Shown piece after piece: positions 19,953 through 28,409 of a stretch of 64,000 nt of DNA; the stretch's first letter is position 1, and every line of letters begins with the position of its first letter. Origin of the DNA: Bacteroidetes bacterium OLB10 (GTDB lineage: Bacteria; Bacteroidota; Bacteroidia; AKYH767-A; OLB10); NCBI GenBank assembly GCA_001567275.1, contig LNBX01000013.1, positions 1 through 64,000 on the forward strand, read 5' to 3'. The notes under the pieces are model-generated. The model was not told the DNA's origin and did no database searches. It was given only the letters and a program-made list of their open reading frames with translations. The translations under genes and the position numbers were made by a program.

Positions 19953-19982
19953 TTTGATGAAATCATTTTTTCATTATTTTTG
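19953..19982 (+). promoter_or_regulatory. Promoter of tRNA-His
   Basis: TTTG (19953-19956), 18 bases, then TATTTTTG (19975-19982): both elements match the Bacteroidota consensus. The mature tRNA begins about 60 bases downstream. Confidence 0.6.
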
Positions 19983-20043
19983 CACCTCTTTTCAAGACCA
20001 TGATATTAATTTTATAGTTCTATATCATTCTGAAAACAATATG

Positions 20044-20117
20044 GTGAATGTAGCTCAGTTGGTTAGAGCATCAGATTGTGGTTCTGAGGGTCGTGGGTTC
20101 GAGCCCCATCTTTCACC
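20044..20117 (+). tRNA. tRNA-His (anticodon GTG)
   Basis: Cloverleaf read by eye: acceptor GTGAATG with CTTTCAC (one T-T mismatch), D-arm AGCTCAGTTGGTTAGAGC, anticodon stem TCAGA/TCTGA with loop TTGTGGT giving GTG, and a T-arm with TTCGAGC. A G at 20043 can serve as the extra G-1 of histidine tRNA, opposite C at 20117. The 3' CCA is not encoded. Confidence 0.95.
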
Positions 20118-20195
20118 CTGATTTTTACAACTAACGGATTTTAAGACATCGGATTTCTTTTTCCGAATCACCAGTTTAAACAATAATTTTATTTC

Positions 20196-20811
20196 ATGGA
20201 ATACAATACCCAGAGGCCTGAATTAATCATTTCAGAATACGGACGAAACATTCAGCGTATGGTTGACCATGCACTACAATTAGAAACACGTGAGGAAAGA
20301 ACCAAGGCTGCACATGCCATAGTTAATGCCATGGTAGTACTCAATCCTCAAATAAAAGAATATAATGATTACAGACTGAAACTCTGGGATCACTTATTCA
20401 TCATGTCAGATTATAAACTGGATTGTGAATCACCTTATCCGATGCCTTCCCCTGAAAAAAAGAACCCTTAAGCCTGAGAAAGTTCCATATCCAACCTACA
20501 ATATTAAATATCGTCATTACGGAACAATTGTCATCAAGATGATTGAAGAAGCCTGCAAGTTGGAAGACGGACCTGCAAAAGATCAGGTCGCACTTATGAT
20601 TGCCAATTTCATGAAACAATCGTATGTGAATTACAACCGCGATAATGTAAATGATGAAGTAATTATCGAACAGTTGAGGAAAATTTCCAATGGAAAAATC
20701 AGTCTTCAAGATGATGTTCGTTTACGTTATGTATCAGACGTAAAACCAGCCGGCTTTTCATCAGGTGGGAAAAAGAAAAAGAAAAAGAAGAAAAAACATT
20801 CTACACAGTAA
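20196..20811 (+). CDS. DUF4290 family protein, frameshifted
   Basis: Two ORFs (20196-20471 and 20425-20811) are one gene: removing one A from the A7 run at 20455-20461 turns PSPEKKNP-stop into PSPEKRTLKPEKVPYP and gives 204 codons. The N-terminal part (MEYNTQRPELIISEYGRNIQ) and the YRHYGTIVIKMIEEA segment are typical of DUF4290, a family restricted to Bacteroidota. The C-terminus is a run of nine lysines after a Gly/Ser linker. Its ATG lies about 80 bases after the tRNA, and murA starts 3 bases after its stop, so the two are surely co-expressed. Function is unknown; the constant link to murA suggests a role connected with the cell wall (inference). Confidence 0.85.
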
Positions 20812-20814
20812 CAG

Positions 20815-22122
20815 ATGGCAAACAGTTTTGAAATCATTGGTGGACAACCTTTGCATGGTGAGATTGAACCACAGGGAGCCAAAAATGAAGCATTGCAGAT
20901 ACTTTGTGCTGTTCTCTTAACTGATGAACAGGTTACTATTCATAATATTCCTGATATAAGGGATGTAAATAAACTTATTGAGTTATTACAAAGTCTTGGT
21001 GTAAAGATTGAAAAAGTAAAACCGGGTAGTTATACATTTAAAGCAGATGAGGTAAATCTCGATTTTATGAAAACCGAAGATTTCCTTAAACAAGCAGGCT
21101 CTTTACGAGGTTCTATTATGATTGCAGGTCCGTTGCTATCGCGATTTGGAATTGCTTATGTGCCAAAGCCCGGTGGAGATAAAATAGGACGCAGAAGATT
21201 AGATACACACTTCATAGGTTTTCAAAATCTGGGAGCTAAATTTGATTTCGATTCCAACACCAAAATTTTCAGTGTTTCGGCAAAAAAACTGAAGGGAAGT
21301 TATATGCTACTTGATGAGGCATCTGTTACAGGAACTGCCAACATCATCATGGCAGCCGTTTTGGCCGATGGCATAACAACCATTTATAATGCTGCTTGCG
21401 AACCCTACATTCAGCAGCTTTGTAAAATGCTCATCAGTATGGGTGCCGATATCAGTGGTGTCGGATCCAATCTTCTCACCATTAAAGGTGTGACTAAACT
21501 AAAAGGCTGCACTCACACCATGTTACCCGACATGATTGAAGTAGGAAGTTTTATTGGATTGGCAGCCATGACACAATCTGACATTACCATTAAAAACTGC
21601 AGCATTGCCAATCTCGGAGTTATTCCTTCTACCTTTCAAAGGTTAGGTATTAAACTCAATATTAAAGGTGATGATATTCATGTTCCGGCTCAAAAAAATT
21701 ATGAGATTGATACATTCATTGATGGCTCAATACTGACAATAGCCGATGCCATCTGGCCCGGACTTACACCTGATTTGCTCAGCGTCATCCTGGTAACGGC
21801 AACGCAGGCAAATGGTACGGTATTGATTCATCAGAAAATGTTTGAAAGTCGTTTGTTCTTCGTGGACAAACTCATTGATATGGGAGCGCAGATTATACTT
21901 TGCGATCCACACCGCGCCACTGTTATCGGACTTAACCGCAAAAACTCACTTAAAGGTATTCAGATGACCTCCCCTGATATACGTGCCGGAGTTGCCTTGC
22001 TGATAGCAGCTCTCTCTGCCAAAGGAAAGAGCGTTATACATAACATTGAACAGATAGACAGAGGGTATGAAAAAATTGATGAACGCTTGATAAAGTTAGG
22101 CGCAAAAATCAAACGCATTTAA
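20815..22122 (+). CDS. murA: UDP-N-acetylglucosamine 1-carboxyvinyltransferase MurA (Cys-to-Asp active site)
   Basis: MurA transfers enolpyruvate from PEP to UDP-GlcNAc, the first committed step of peptidoglycan synthesis. The 435-residue protein has the substrate-binding GAKNEAL (Lys23, Asn24), two inside-out alpha/beta halves, DMIEVGSFIGLAAM, and the terminal IDRGYEKIDERLIKLGAKI. The mobile loop reads PGGDKIGRRRLDTH: Asp122 stands where E. coli has Cys115, the residue alkylated by fosfomycin. An Asp at this position is known to keep MurA active and fosfomycin-resistant in other bacteria, so intrinsic resistance of the enzyme is expected. It follows the DUF4290 gene with 3 bases between. Confidence 0.96.
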   Translation: MANSFEIIGGQPLHGEIEPQGAKNEALQILCAVLLTDEQVTIHNIPDIRDVNKLIELLQSLGVKIEKVKPGSYTFKADEVNLDFMKTEDFLKQAGSLRGSIMIAGPLLSRFGIAYVPKPGGDKIGRRRLDTHFIGFQNLGAKFDFDSNTKIFSVSAKKLKGSYMLLDEASVTGTANIIMAAVLADGITTIYNAACEPYIQQLCKMLISMGADISGVGSNLLTIKGVTKLKGCTHTMLPDMIEVGSFIGLAAMTQSDITIKNCSIANLGVIPSTFQRLGIKLNIKGDDIHVPAQKNYEIDTFIDGSILTIADAIWPGLTPDLLSVILVTATQANGTVLIHQKMFESRLFFVDKLIDMGAQIILCDPHRATVIGLNRKNSLKGIQMTSPDIRAGVALLIAALSAKGKSVIHNIEQIDRGYEKIDERLIKLGAKIKRI

Positions 22123-22216
22123 AACATTTTTCTATTTTAGCGTTAATTAAAATTCAAGTGAAGGCGTTGGTTTATGGTATATAAATTGACAAACTTGTAA
22201 AAACAAAAAAAATAAC

Positions 22217-22750
22217 ATGAACAAAAAAATCAAAGCTTTATTCGTTTTACTTGCTCTAACGGGCTCTGCATTTTATGCTCAGGCACAAAAGCTCATTGAA
22301 GGTACTGCCATTGGCAACAAAGCTCCCGAACTGGCATTCACTTCACCCGAAGGAAAAACAATTGCATTATCTTCACTTAAAGGCAAGGTGGTGCTGATTG
22401 ATTTTTGGGCATCGTGGTGTGGCCCATGTCGTATGGAAAACCCCAATGTTGTTGCAGCGTTCAATAAATACAAGGACAAAAAATTCAAAGGTGCCAAAGG
22501 TGGATTTACCATCTACAGCGTTTCATTAGACCAGGATAAAAACCGCTGGATGCAGGCTATCAAACAAGATAACCTGAGCTGGCCATATCATGTAAGCGAT
22601 TTAGCCGGATGGTACAGTAAGGCTGCACAGATTTACAAGGTTAATTCCATTCCTTCCAACTGGCTGATTGATGCTAACGGGGTGATTGTAGGAAGTAATC
22701 TGAGAGGTCAGGCATTAAGCGATGCATTGGAAAAATTAGTCGCAAATTAA
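22217..22750 (+). CDS. TlpA-like secreted thioredoxin-family protein
   Basis: The 177-residue protein has a signal peptide (residues 1-23, ending AQAQ) and a thioredoxin fold with the active site WASWCGPCR (residues ~64-72). The cis-Pro loop is SIPSNWLIDANG. This is the TlpA/ResA/AhpC-TSA group of periplasmic reductases that keep exported proteins or cytochrome c precursors reduced. It is a single-domain protein without the DUF4369 region seen in longer Bacteroidota homologues. A strong terminator follows. Confidence 0.9.
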   Translation: MNKKIKALFVLLALTGSAFYAQAQKLIEGTAIGNKAPELAFTSPEGKTIALSSLKGKVVLIDFWASWCGPCRMENPNVVAAFNKYKDKKFKGAKGGFTIYSVSLDQDKNRWMQAIKQDNLSWPYHVSDLAGWYSKAAQIYKVNSIPSNWLIDANGVIVGSNLRGQALSDALEKLVAN

Positions 22751-22768
22751 TTGAATGTATTAGTGGAT

Positions 22769-22798
22769 AAAAAACAGCCGGTAATTCCGGCTGTTTTT
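22769..22798 (+). terminator. Rho-independent terminator after the TlpA-like gene
   Basis: AAAACAGCCGG and CCGGCTGTTTT form an 11-base-pair stem with a 5-base loop followed by T-rich sequence. Confidence 0.88.
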
Positions 22799-22842
22799 GT
22801 TTTTGGTACGAGGTAAAATGTCGCTATAAAGCATATTATAGC

Positions 22843-22850
22843 TACCTTTG
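22843..22850 (+). promoter_or_regulatory. -7 promoter box for grpE-dnaJ
   Basis: TACCTTTG matches TAnnTTTG exactly, about 50 bases before the grpE ATG. No CIRCE-type or other heat-shock operator was recognised. Confidence 0.5.
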
Positions 22851-22901
22851 CCTGCCAATTTGACCCTTTTATAGCAATGGCAGTGTTTTTGAAAAACAAT
22901 A

Positions 22902-23486
22902 ATGAAATTTTTTAAGAAAAATAAAATGCAGAGTAATAAAGAAGTGACCGACACTAATGAACCTACCCCTCAGGATGAACTACTGAATTCAACCGAAGAG
23001 CAGAAAGTGGAGGAGCAACAAAATACAGAAGAAAACCCCGCAGATTTGTTGAAAGAGGAATTGGCTATTGCCAATGATAAATATATTCGTTTGTACAGCG
23101 ATTTCGAAAACTATAAAAAACGAATGATGCGCGAACGGGTTGATTTAATCAAAACAGCCGGAGCCGATGTAATTGCTTCTTTACTTCCGGTATTAGATGA
23201 TTTAGAGCGTGCGTTGAAATCAATGGAAAACTCTGCTACCGATGTAAATGCACTCAAAGACGGAGTAATATTGATACAAACCAAACTCAAAAATCAACTT
23301 TCGCAGCACGGACTTCAACCAATTGACTCCTTAAACAAACCTTTTGATACCGACTTGCATGAAGCAATAACCAACTTGCCTGTTGATGATGAAAGCAAAA
23401 AGGGAATGGTGATTGACGAGATAGAAAAAGGCTATATGCTGAATGATAAAGTTCTGCGTCATGCCAAAGTAGTAGTAGGCGGATAA
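22902..23486 (+). CDS. grpE: Nucleotide exchange factor GrpE
   Basis: GrpE releases ADP from DnaK. The 194-residue protein has an acidic N-terminal tail, a long coiled coil ([27 protein letters not shown]) and the C-terminal beta-domain ending [16 protein letters not shown], which is the standard family end. An in-frame ATG nine codons in (MQSNKEV) is an alternative start. dnaJ begins 14 bases after the stop, so the two form an operon; dnaK is elsewhere. Confidence 0.97.
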   Translation: MKFFKKNKMQSNKEVTDTNEPTPQDELLNSTEEQKVEEQQNTEENPADLLKEELAIANDKYIRLYSDFENYKKRMMRERVDLIKTAGADVIASLLPVLDDLERALKSMENSATDVNALKDGVILIQTKLKNQLSQHGLQPIDSLNKPFDTDLHEAITNLPVDDESKKGMVIDEIEKGYMLNDKVLRHAKVVVGG

Positions 23487-23500
23487 AACTATTCACAGAA

Positions 23501-24655
23501 ATGGCAAAGAGAGATTATTACGAAATACTTGGAGTATCGCGCAATGCTTCGGAAGCAGAAATAAAAAAGGCTTACCGCCAGATGGCAATCAAATACCATC
23601 CTGATAAAAATCCGGGCAATAAAGAGGCTGAAGAAAAATTTAAAGAAGCTGCTGAAGCGTATGAGGTTTTGAGTAATGCAGAAAAGAAAAGCAGATATGA
23701 CCAGTTTGGTCATCAGGGAATGAATAGTGGCGGATATGGCGGTGGCAGCCACATGAACATGGAAGACATCTTCAGTCAGTTTGGAGATATTTTTGGCGGA
23801 CATAATCCATTCGAAAGTTTTTTTGGAGGTGGAGGAGGTCAGCGTGCAGGTGGACGAAGAGTAAATCGTGGAACCAACCTTCGTATTAAAGTAAAACTCG
23901 ACCTGAAAGAAATAGCCAATGGCGTTGAGAAAAAAATCAAAGTCAGCAAAAAAGTGGCCTGCCATACCTGCCACGGAAGTGGTGCTCAGGGTAGCAACTC
24001 TTTCAGCAAGTGTCCTAATTGTAAAGGCTCCGGGCAAGTCAGGCGAGTAACAAACACCATACTCGGACAAATGCAAACCGTAACTACATGCAATGTATGT
24101 AACGGTGAGGGGCAAGTTATTGCCAACATTTGCAAAACATGTCATGGCAGTGGTATTGAACAGGGCGAAGAAACCATCAACATTCCAATTCCGGCAGGTG
24201 TAGCCGATGGCATGCAACTCAATGTAAGCGGCAAGGGTAATATGGGTGAAAGAAACGGAGTGCCCGGTGACTTATTAATTGTTATTGATGAAATTGAGGA
24301 CCCTCAGCTAAAACGAGATGGCGATAATCTCCTTTTTGATTTATATATCACTTTTGTGGATGCAGCTTTAGGTACGCAGGCAGAAGTTCCTACTGTTGAC
24401 GGTAAAGCAAAAATTAAAATTGAACCCGGAACACAGGGCGGAAAAGTATTAAGACTGAAAGGAAAAGGACTTCCGCGAGTGAACAGTTATCACAAAGGCG
24501 ATTTGCTCGTAAATATCAATGTGTGGACACCTCAGCAGCTTTCTGCCGAAGAGAAAAAAATACTCGAAAAATTGCGCGACTCTGAAAATTTCAAACCCAA
24601 ACCCGGAAAAGGCGACAAGAGTTTTTTTGAGAAAATGAAAGAGTTCTTTAACTAA
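23501..24655 (+). CDS. dnaJ: Chaperone protein DnaJ
   Basis: A full-length, 384-residue type I DnaJ: J domain with HPD at residues 33-35, a Gly/Phe-rich region (~70-120), four CxxCxGxG zinc motifs between ~153 and 215 ([32 protein letters not shown]), and the C-terminal substrate-binding domains. It stimulates DnaK ATPase and delivers unfolded substrates. It forms an operon with grpE. Confidence 0.98.
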   Translation: MAKRDYYEILGVSRNASEAEIKKAYRQMAIKYHPDKNPGNKEAEEKFKEAAEAYEVLSNAEKKSRYDQFGHQGMNSGGYGGGSHMNMEDIFSQFGDIFGGHNPFESFFGGGGGQRAGGRRVNRGTNLRIKVKLDLKEIANGVEKKIKVSKKVACHTCHGSGAQGSNSFSKCPNCKGSGQVRRVTNTILGQMQTVTTCNVCNGEGQVIANICKTCHGSGIEQGEETINIPIPAGVADGMQLNVSGKGNMGERNGVPGDLLIVIDEIEDPQLKRDGDNLLFDLYITFVDAALGTQAEVPTVDGKAKIKIEPGTQGGKVLRLKGKGLPRVNSYHKGDLLVNINVWTPQQLSAEEKKILEKLRDSENFKPKPGKGDKSFFEKMKEFFN

Positions 24656-24739
24656 ATTTTTTTCTTTCTTAGAGTAATTTTCCCTCTTTTTCTGAGTTGA
24701 AATAAATTCAATTGCCCTTAAACGAAATTTCCACGTCAA

Positions 24740-24789
24740 GGTTACATTTATTTATTCAATTCTATTTACAGAATGAACTGCATGTAACC
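24740..24789 (+). repeat. Inverted repeat upstream of the Wzc-like gene
   Basis: GGTTACAT (24740-24747) and ATGTAACC (24782-24789) are perfect inverted 8-mers 34 bases apart. Between them ATTCT (24759-24763) and AGAAT (24770-24774) form a smaller inverted pair. It lies in the 178-base gap between dnaJ and the Wzc-like gene and could be an operator or structured leader; no T-run follows, so it is not a normal terminator. Confidence 0.45.
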
Positions 24790-24833
24790 CTATTGCCAAA
24801 AGTGAAGTATAGATAGGCAAAAATTAAGGGAAG

Positions 24834-27089
24834 ATGACAACTACATTCTGGTCACAACGCATGATGTTGCGCATTAAAGCACATCGCAGATTTTTAATCT
24901 TTTGCCTTGCTGCAGGTTCATTAGGTGCAGGCGCTTATTTGTATTTTACTCCAAAAGAGTATGAATCAAAAGCACTTCTGAAACCTATTTCAGAATCGTC
25001 TGATAATATGTATGCCGAAGCTGCAGTCATTCAGTCACCGGCTACCATTCGTCATGCAATTCATGGCAAAGGGTTGAATACAGAATATTACCGCAACCGT
25101 TTGTTCAAAACACAGGAACTGTTTACCGAAACTCCGGTGAAAGTTTCTTTCCAGCAGAAAGATGACAGCTTCAGCAAACAGGCTTTTGGTATCACTTTCG
25201 AAAACGACAAAACGTATTTACTTAATTATGAATACAACTATTCTGCCGTTCAAAAACGAGGCAACTATGATGAACCGCTTGATTTGAATTTTGCAGAAGT
25301 TACCATCAGCAAAACACCATACATGAATACGGTGCAGCCTCACGACAATTATTCATTCATCATTTACTCTGATAATGCATTGGCTCAAAAAATTGCTGAA
25401 GGAAAACTTTTATCGAAACCTGTTCGAAGTGATAATTTGGTTGAAATTTCATACCGCAACGAAAACCCTGTAAAAGCTTATCGTGTGGTTCATGCTCTCT
25501 CAAACGGCTACGGACAAAACGGTACGGTAATGAATGAGGAAAAAATGCAGGCCAATGTTTCGCTGATCAACCAGCAACTGGCACGTGTATCACAGGATTT
25601 GGATGATGCACAACAGCAGTTATCAAAATTTCAGGCCGAGAATAATGCTTTTGAAATTCCGCAACAGGCAGGTGCAGCACTGCAAACAGTAAGTCAGCTG
25701 CAAATACAAAAAGTAGAAGCCGACATGCAATTAGCTGCACTCGACAACCTGAGTGACTATTTACGCAAAAACAGAAATGTAAATACCATATCGCCTGAAT
25801 ATGGAACCATCAACGATATTGTTTACACCGAAACTTATCTGAAATTAAATGATAAAGTAGCCGAGCGTCAACAGTTAAAAGAACAAGGTGCTGATGTAAG
25901 CCATGTTGACAGAGAGATAAACAGCCTGAAGGATATGTTGGCTGAAAGCATTCGAAACACCCGCAAAAAATTGGTTATTAAACAGGAGACGCTTGCTGAT
26001 GCAATTGTAAATGCAAAACTGCGTATGCAAAACCTGCCCGAAGCTGAAAGCAAAATGCAGCAACTGAGCAGAAACATTTATCTGTACAACAAGCTGTACG
26101 ATTTTCTGATTGAGAAACGTGCCGAAGCAATGGTAACGGCACCTGCCATACCTGCATCATCTTATCTGGTAAACGATGCCTCCATGCCACTCGCACCCAT
26201 CAGCCCAAATCCTGTTAAAGTATGGCTTGTGGCGCTTGCACTGTCACTTGCAGCAGGCATGAGCTACATCAGCCTTAAACCATACTTCCGTACCAAAATT
26301 TCCAATCGCAAAGATCTGCAGCAGCATTGCAACATACCATTCCTTGCTACCATCGAAAACAGTGGCCACAGAAATGAATTGTCGGAATCGTTTATGAACT
26401 TATGCACCAAGGTGCTGATGCTGGGCAACAGTCAGCCGGTGAAAATGATTACCGTTACTTCCATAAAAGCTGAAGAAGGAAAAACTACCATCTCGCAAAA
26501 TCTGGCAAAAACATTAGGCTCACTAGGCAAAAAAGTGCTGTTGGTGGACATGAATCCGGTGAATCCTACTCTCCGAAACAATCTTTCTTCCGAAAATGAA
26601 CATACCATGGCCGAAGTGTATGCCGAAGAAAAAAATCTTCATCAGGCTGTTCAGATTACTCCTGATGCCAATGTAGATTTGCTCACTGCCGGTTATCTGC
26701 CTCATGGTATCAACACCCTGCTCGTTTCTGACAAAACTGGCAATATTCTTGCAGAGATAAAATCGTTGTATGATTTTGTAATTTTTGATACCCCTGAAAC
26801 AAGCAATTACATGGATGCCGTACCTTTAATGAAAACCAGCGACCTAAGCTTTTATGTACTGAAAGCCAACGAATCTTCTCTGGAACAACTGGAACAGGCA
26901 TCAGTAATCAAACAGGATTACAGCATCGAAAATCTTTACATCATCATCAACGCAACACAAAAGATTGAGAATTTCTCAGGTTTGCAAACTACAGGTCAAT
27001 ACAGAGTATTGAAAAACCGCGAGCAGGCCGATGCAGAAATCAAATTTATTCCACGAGTGATGAAAAAAGCAGCATTGTGGTTTTATTAG
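24834..27089 (+). CDS. Polysaccharide co-polymerase/tyrosine-autokinase-like protein (Wzc/GumC type)
   Basis: The 751-residue protein has a transmembrane helix (residues ~20-40), a Wzz-type periplasmic domain with a long coiled coil (~240-430), a second transmembrane helix (~460-480) and a cytoplasmic P-loop kinase domain. The kinase motifs are weakened: Walker A reads SIKAEEGKTT (near 541-550), Walker A' reads LLVDMNPVNPTL where active BY-kinases have an Asp/Arg-rich form, and Walker B reads FVIFDTPE (~646-653). The C-terminus lacks the usual tyrosine cluster and ends WFY. Such proteins control chain length and export of exopolysaccharide. Only one companion gene follows, not a full EPS locus. 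Confidence 0.82.
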   Translation: MTTTFWSQRMMLRIKAHRRFLIFCLAAGSLGAGAYLYFTPKEYESKALLKPISESSDNMYAEAAVIQSPATIRHAIHGKGLNTEYYRNRLFKTQELFTETPVKVSFQQKDDSFSKQAFGITFENDKTYLLNYEYNYSAVQKRGNYDEPLDLNFAEVTISKTPYMNTVQPHDNYSFIIYSDNALAQKIAEGKLLSKPVRSDNLVEISYRNENPVKAYRVVHALSNGYGQNGTVMNEEKMQANVSLINQQLARVSQDLDDAQQQLSKFQAENNAFEIPQQAGAALQTVSQLQIQKVEADMQLAALDNLSDYLRKNRNVNTISPEYGTINDIVYTETYLKLNDKVAERQQLKEQGADVSHVDREINSLKDMLAESIRNTRKKLVIKQETLADAIVNAKLRMQNLPEAESKMQQLSRNIYLYNKLYDFLIEKRAEAMVTAPAIPASSYLVNDASMPLAPISPNPVKVWLVALALSLAAGMSYISLKPYFRTKISNRKDLQQHCNIPFLATIENSGHRNELSESFMNLCTKVLMLGNSQPVKMITVTSIKAEEGKTTISQNLAKTLGSLGKKVLLVDMNPVNPTLRNNLSSENEHTMAEVYAEEKNLHQAVQITPDANVDLLTAGYLPHGINTLLVSDKTGNILAEIKSLYDFVIFDTPETSNYMDAVPLMKTSDLSFYVLKANESSLEQLEQASVIKQDYSIENLYIIINATQKIENFSGLQTTGQYRVLKNREQADAEIKFIPRVMKKAALWFY

Positions 27090-27096
27090 CAGTAAC

Positions 27097-27834
27097 ATGA
27101 GTGAAAGAGTATCGTTTTTAACCCATTTTTTCAGCAAGATTGCAAATCTGAATTATGCAACATTAGGATTTACTGCTTCATCCATTGAAGAATGTAATGA
27201 TGAAACTATTCAAATGGTTGTGGCAAAAAATGATATTCGAAAAATTTTAAATGTTATTGAACTGTCGCCATATCTGCGAAGAATAAGTTATCATGAAAAA
27301 CCTTTTATCTCCACGCTGAGATTAACACTGAGCAATGGGCATCATTTGAACATACATTTGATAAACCGGTTTGTGCGCAAAGGAGTTTGTTACATCAACG
27401 AAAACGAAGTTTTAAAAACTTCAATATTGAATTCATTAAATATAAAAGTAGCAGAACCCAGTTACAACTTTGAATATGTATGGCTCATACACTGCCTCAA
27501 TCAAAGAGGTGTACCTGAAAATCAAAGTCAGTTTTTTGCACAATACGACCGTGAAACCCGATCCAAAATATTTGCCCACATCAGGGGCCGCTATTTTCTT
27601 GAACTGAACACATTAGATGAACTATTTCCTTTTCACCGAAAGTTTTATAAAAAAATAACAGAAAAAATTTTAAGAAGAAAAGAGAATAAATGGTTCAGGC
27701 AGTGGATGCGAAAATCGCTCTATGTATTTTATGCCGCTGCCAACACTGTGCGCAACAACAAACTCAAAGTGCAGTTTCAGCCTAAGGGTTATGCAAAGGC
27801 GCTTGGCACCGAAGAGCCTATACGGCTGTTGTAA
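27097..27834 (+). CDS. Uncharacterised protein next to the Wzc-like gene (possible EPS-associated nucleotidyltransferase-like fold)
   Basis: The 245-residue protein starts 7 bases after the Wzc-like gene and is probably in the same operon. No signal peptide or membrane helix is apparent. The segment LRLTLSNGHHLNIHLINRFVRKGV followed by FEYVWLIHCLNQRGVPE resembles soluble proteins found in some polysaccharide loci that have a degenerate nucleotidyltransferase-like domain; this is a weak recollection and not an assignment. The C-terminal third is very basic (KKITEKILRRKENKWFRQW). Its stop codon abuts the stop codon of the convergent B12-binding gene with no base between. Confidence 0.65.
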   Translation: MSERVSFLTHFFSKIANLNYATLGFTASSIEECNDETIQMVVAKNDIRKILNVIELSPYLRRISYHEKPFISTLRLTLSNGHHLNIHLINRFVRKGVCYINENEVLKTSILNSLNIKVAEPSYNFEYVWLIHCLNQRGVPENQSQFFAQYDRETRSKIFAHIRGRYFLELNTLDELFPFHRKFYKKITEKILRRKENKWFRQWMRKSLYVFYAAANTVRNNKLKVQFQPKGYAKALGTEEPIRLL

Positions 27835-28242
27835 TCAGGCAGGACGGTTCGTCTCCACCCATTTACGTATATAATCTATTACCTCATCGGTATTGGTACC
27901 CGGAATAAACAACTTCCCTACCCCCATCTCATTCAGCTTTTTCATATCGGCATCGGGTATAATTCCTCCTCCGGTAAGCAACACATCTGTCATCCCTTTT
28001 TCTTTCAGTAATTCTATCAACTTACTGAAAACCGTCATGTGTGCCCCCGATAAAATAGAAACACCTATCACATCCACATCTTCCTGCAGGGCAGTGTTTA
28101 CCACCATCTGAGGAGTCTGACGGAGTCCCGAATAAATAACTTCCATTCCGGCATCGCGCAAAAACGATGCAATAACTTTGGCACCACGGTCGTGTCCGTC
28201 AAGGCCCACCTTGGCAATCAGTACTCTGATAGGTCTATTCAT
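27835..28242 (-). CDS. Cobalamin (B12)-binding domain protein, methylmalonyl-CoA mutase C-terminal type
   Basis: The 135-residue protein is a stand-alone B12-binding domain. It has the DxHxxG ligand motif LDGHDRG (residues ~14-20), the SILSGAHM loop and the TGGGIIP segment, as in the small C-terminal domain of methylmalonyl-CoA mutases. In separated mutases such a subunit pairs with a catalytic barrel subunit, which is not present here. It could serve methylmalonyl-CoA, isobutyryl-CoA or a similar mutase. The ATG lies 6 bases after a -7 promoter box, so the transcript may be nearly leaderless. Confidence 0.88.
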   Translation of the reverse strand: MNRPIRVLIAKVGLDGHDRGAKVIASFLRDAGMEVIYSGLRQTPQMVVNTALQEDVDVIGVSILSGAHMTVFSKLIELLKEKGMTDVLLTGGGIIPDADMKKLNEMGVGKLFIPGTNTDEVIDYIRKWVETNRPA

Positions 28243-28248
28243 AGATTA

Positions 28249-28256
28249 CAAAAATA
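28249..28256 (-). promoter_or_regulatory. -7 promoter box of the B12-binding gene
   Basis: TATTTTTG on the minus strand, exact consensus, with its last base only 6 bases from the ATG. Confidence 0.45.
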
Positions 28257-28383
28257 GAAAACCAATGAAACAAAAATAAATTCACTTATACATCGCACAG
28301 GACTGCGGGATGAAGGGTTTCAGGACAAGACAAGATAATCTTTCTTAAACAAATCCAATACTCCCCCATTCACTCTTTTAATT

Positions 28384-28391
28384 TATTTTTG
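28384..28391 (+). promoter_or_regulatory. -7 promoter box of the acyl-CoA dehydrogenase gene
   Basis: TATTTTTG, exact consensus, 18 bases before the ATG at 28410. It overlaps an in-frame upstream TTG, which argues against that TTG being the start codon. Confidence 0.55.
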
Positions 28392-28409
28392 CGCCACAAA
28401 ATTCCAACA

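Noticed and set aside
28389..28409. Seven-residue N-terminal extension of the acyl-CoA dehydrogenase from a TTG
   Set aside because: The TTG lies inside a perfect promoter box; the ATG at 28410 gives the conserved N-terminus.
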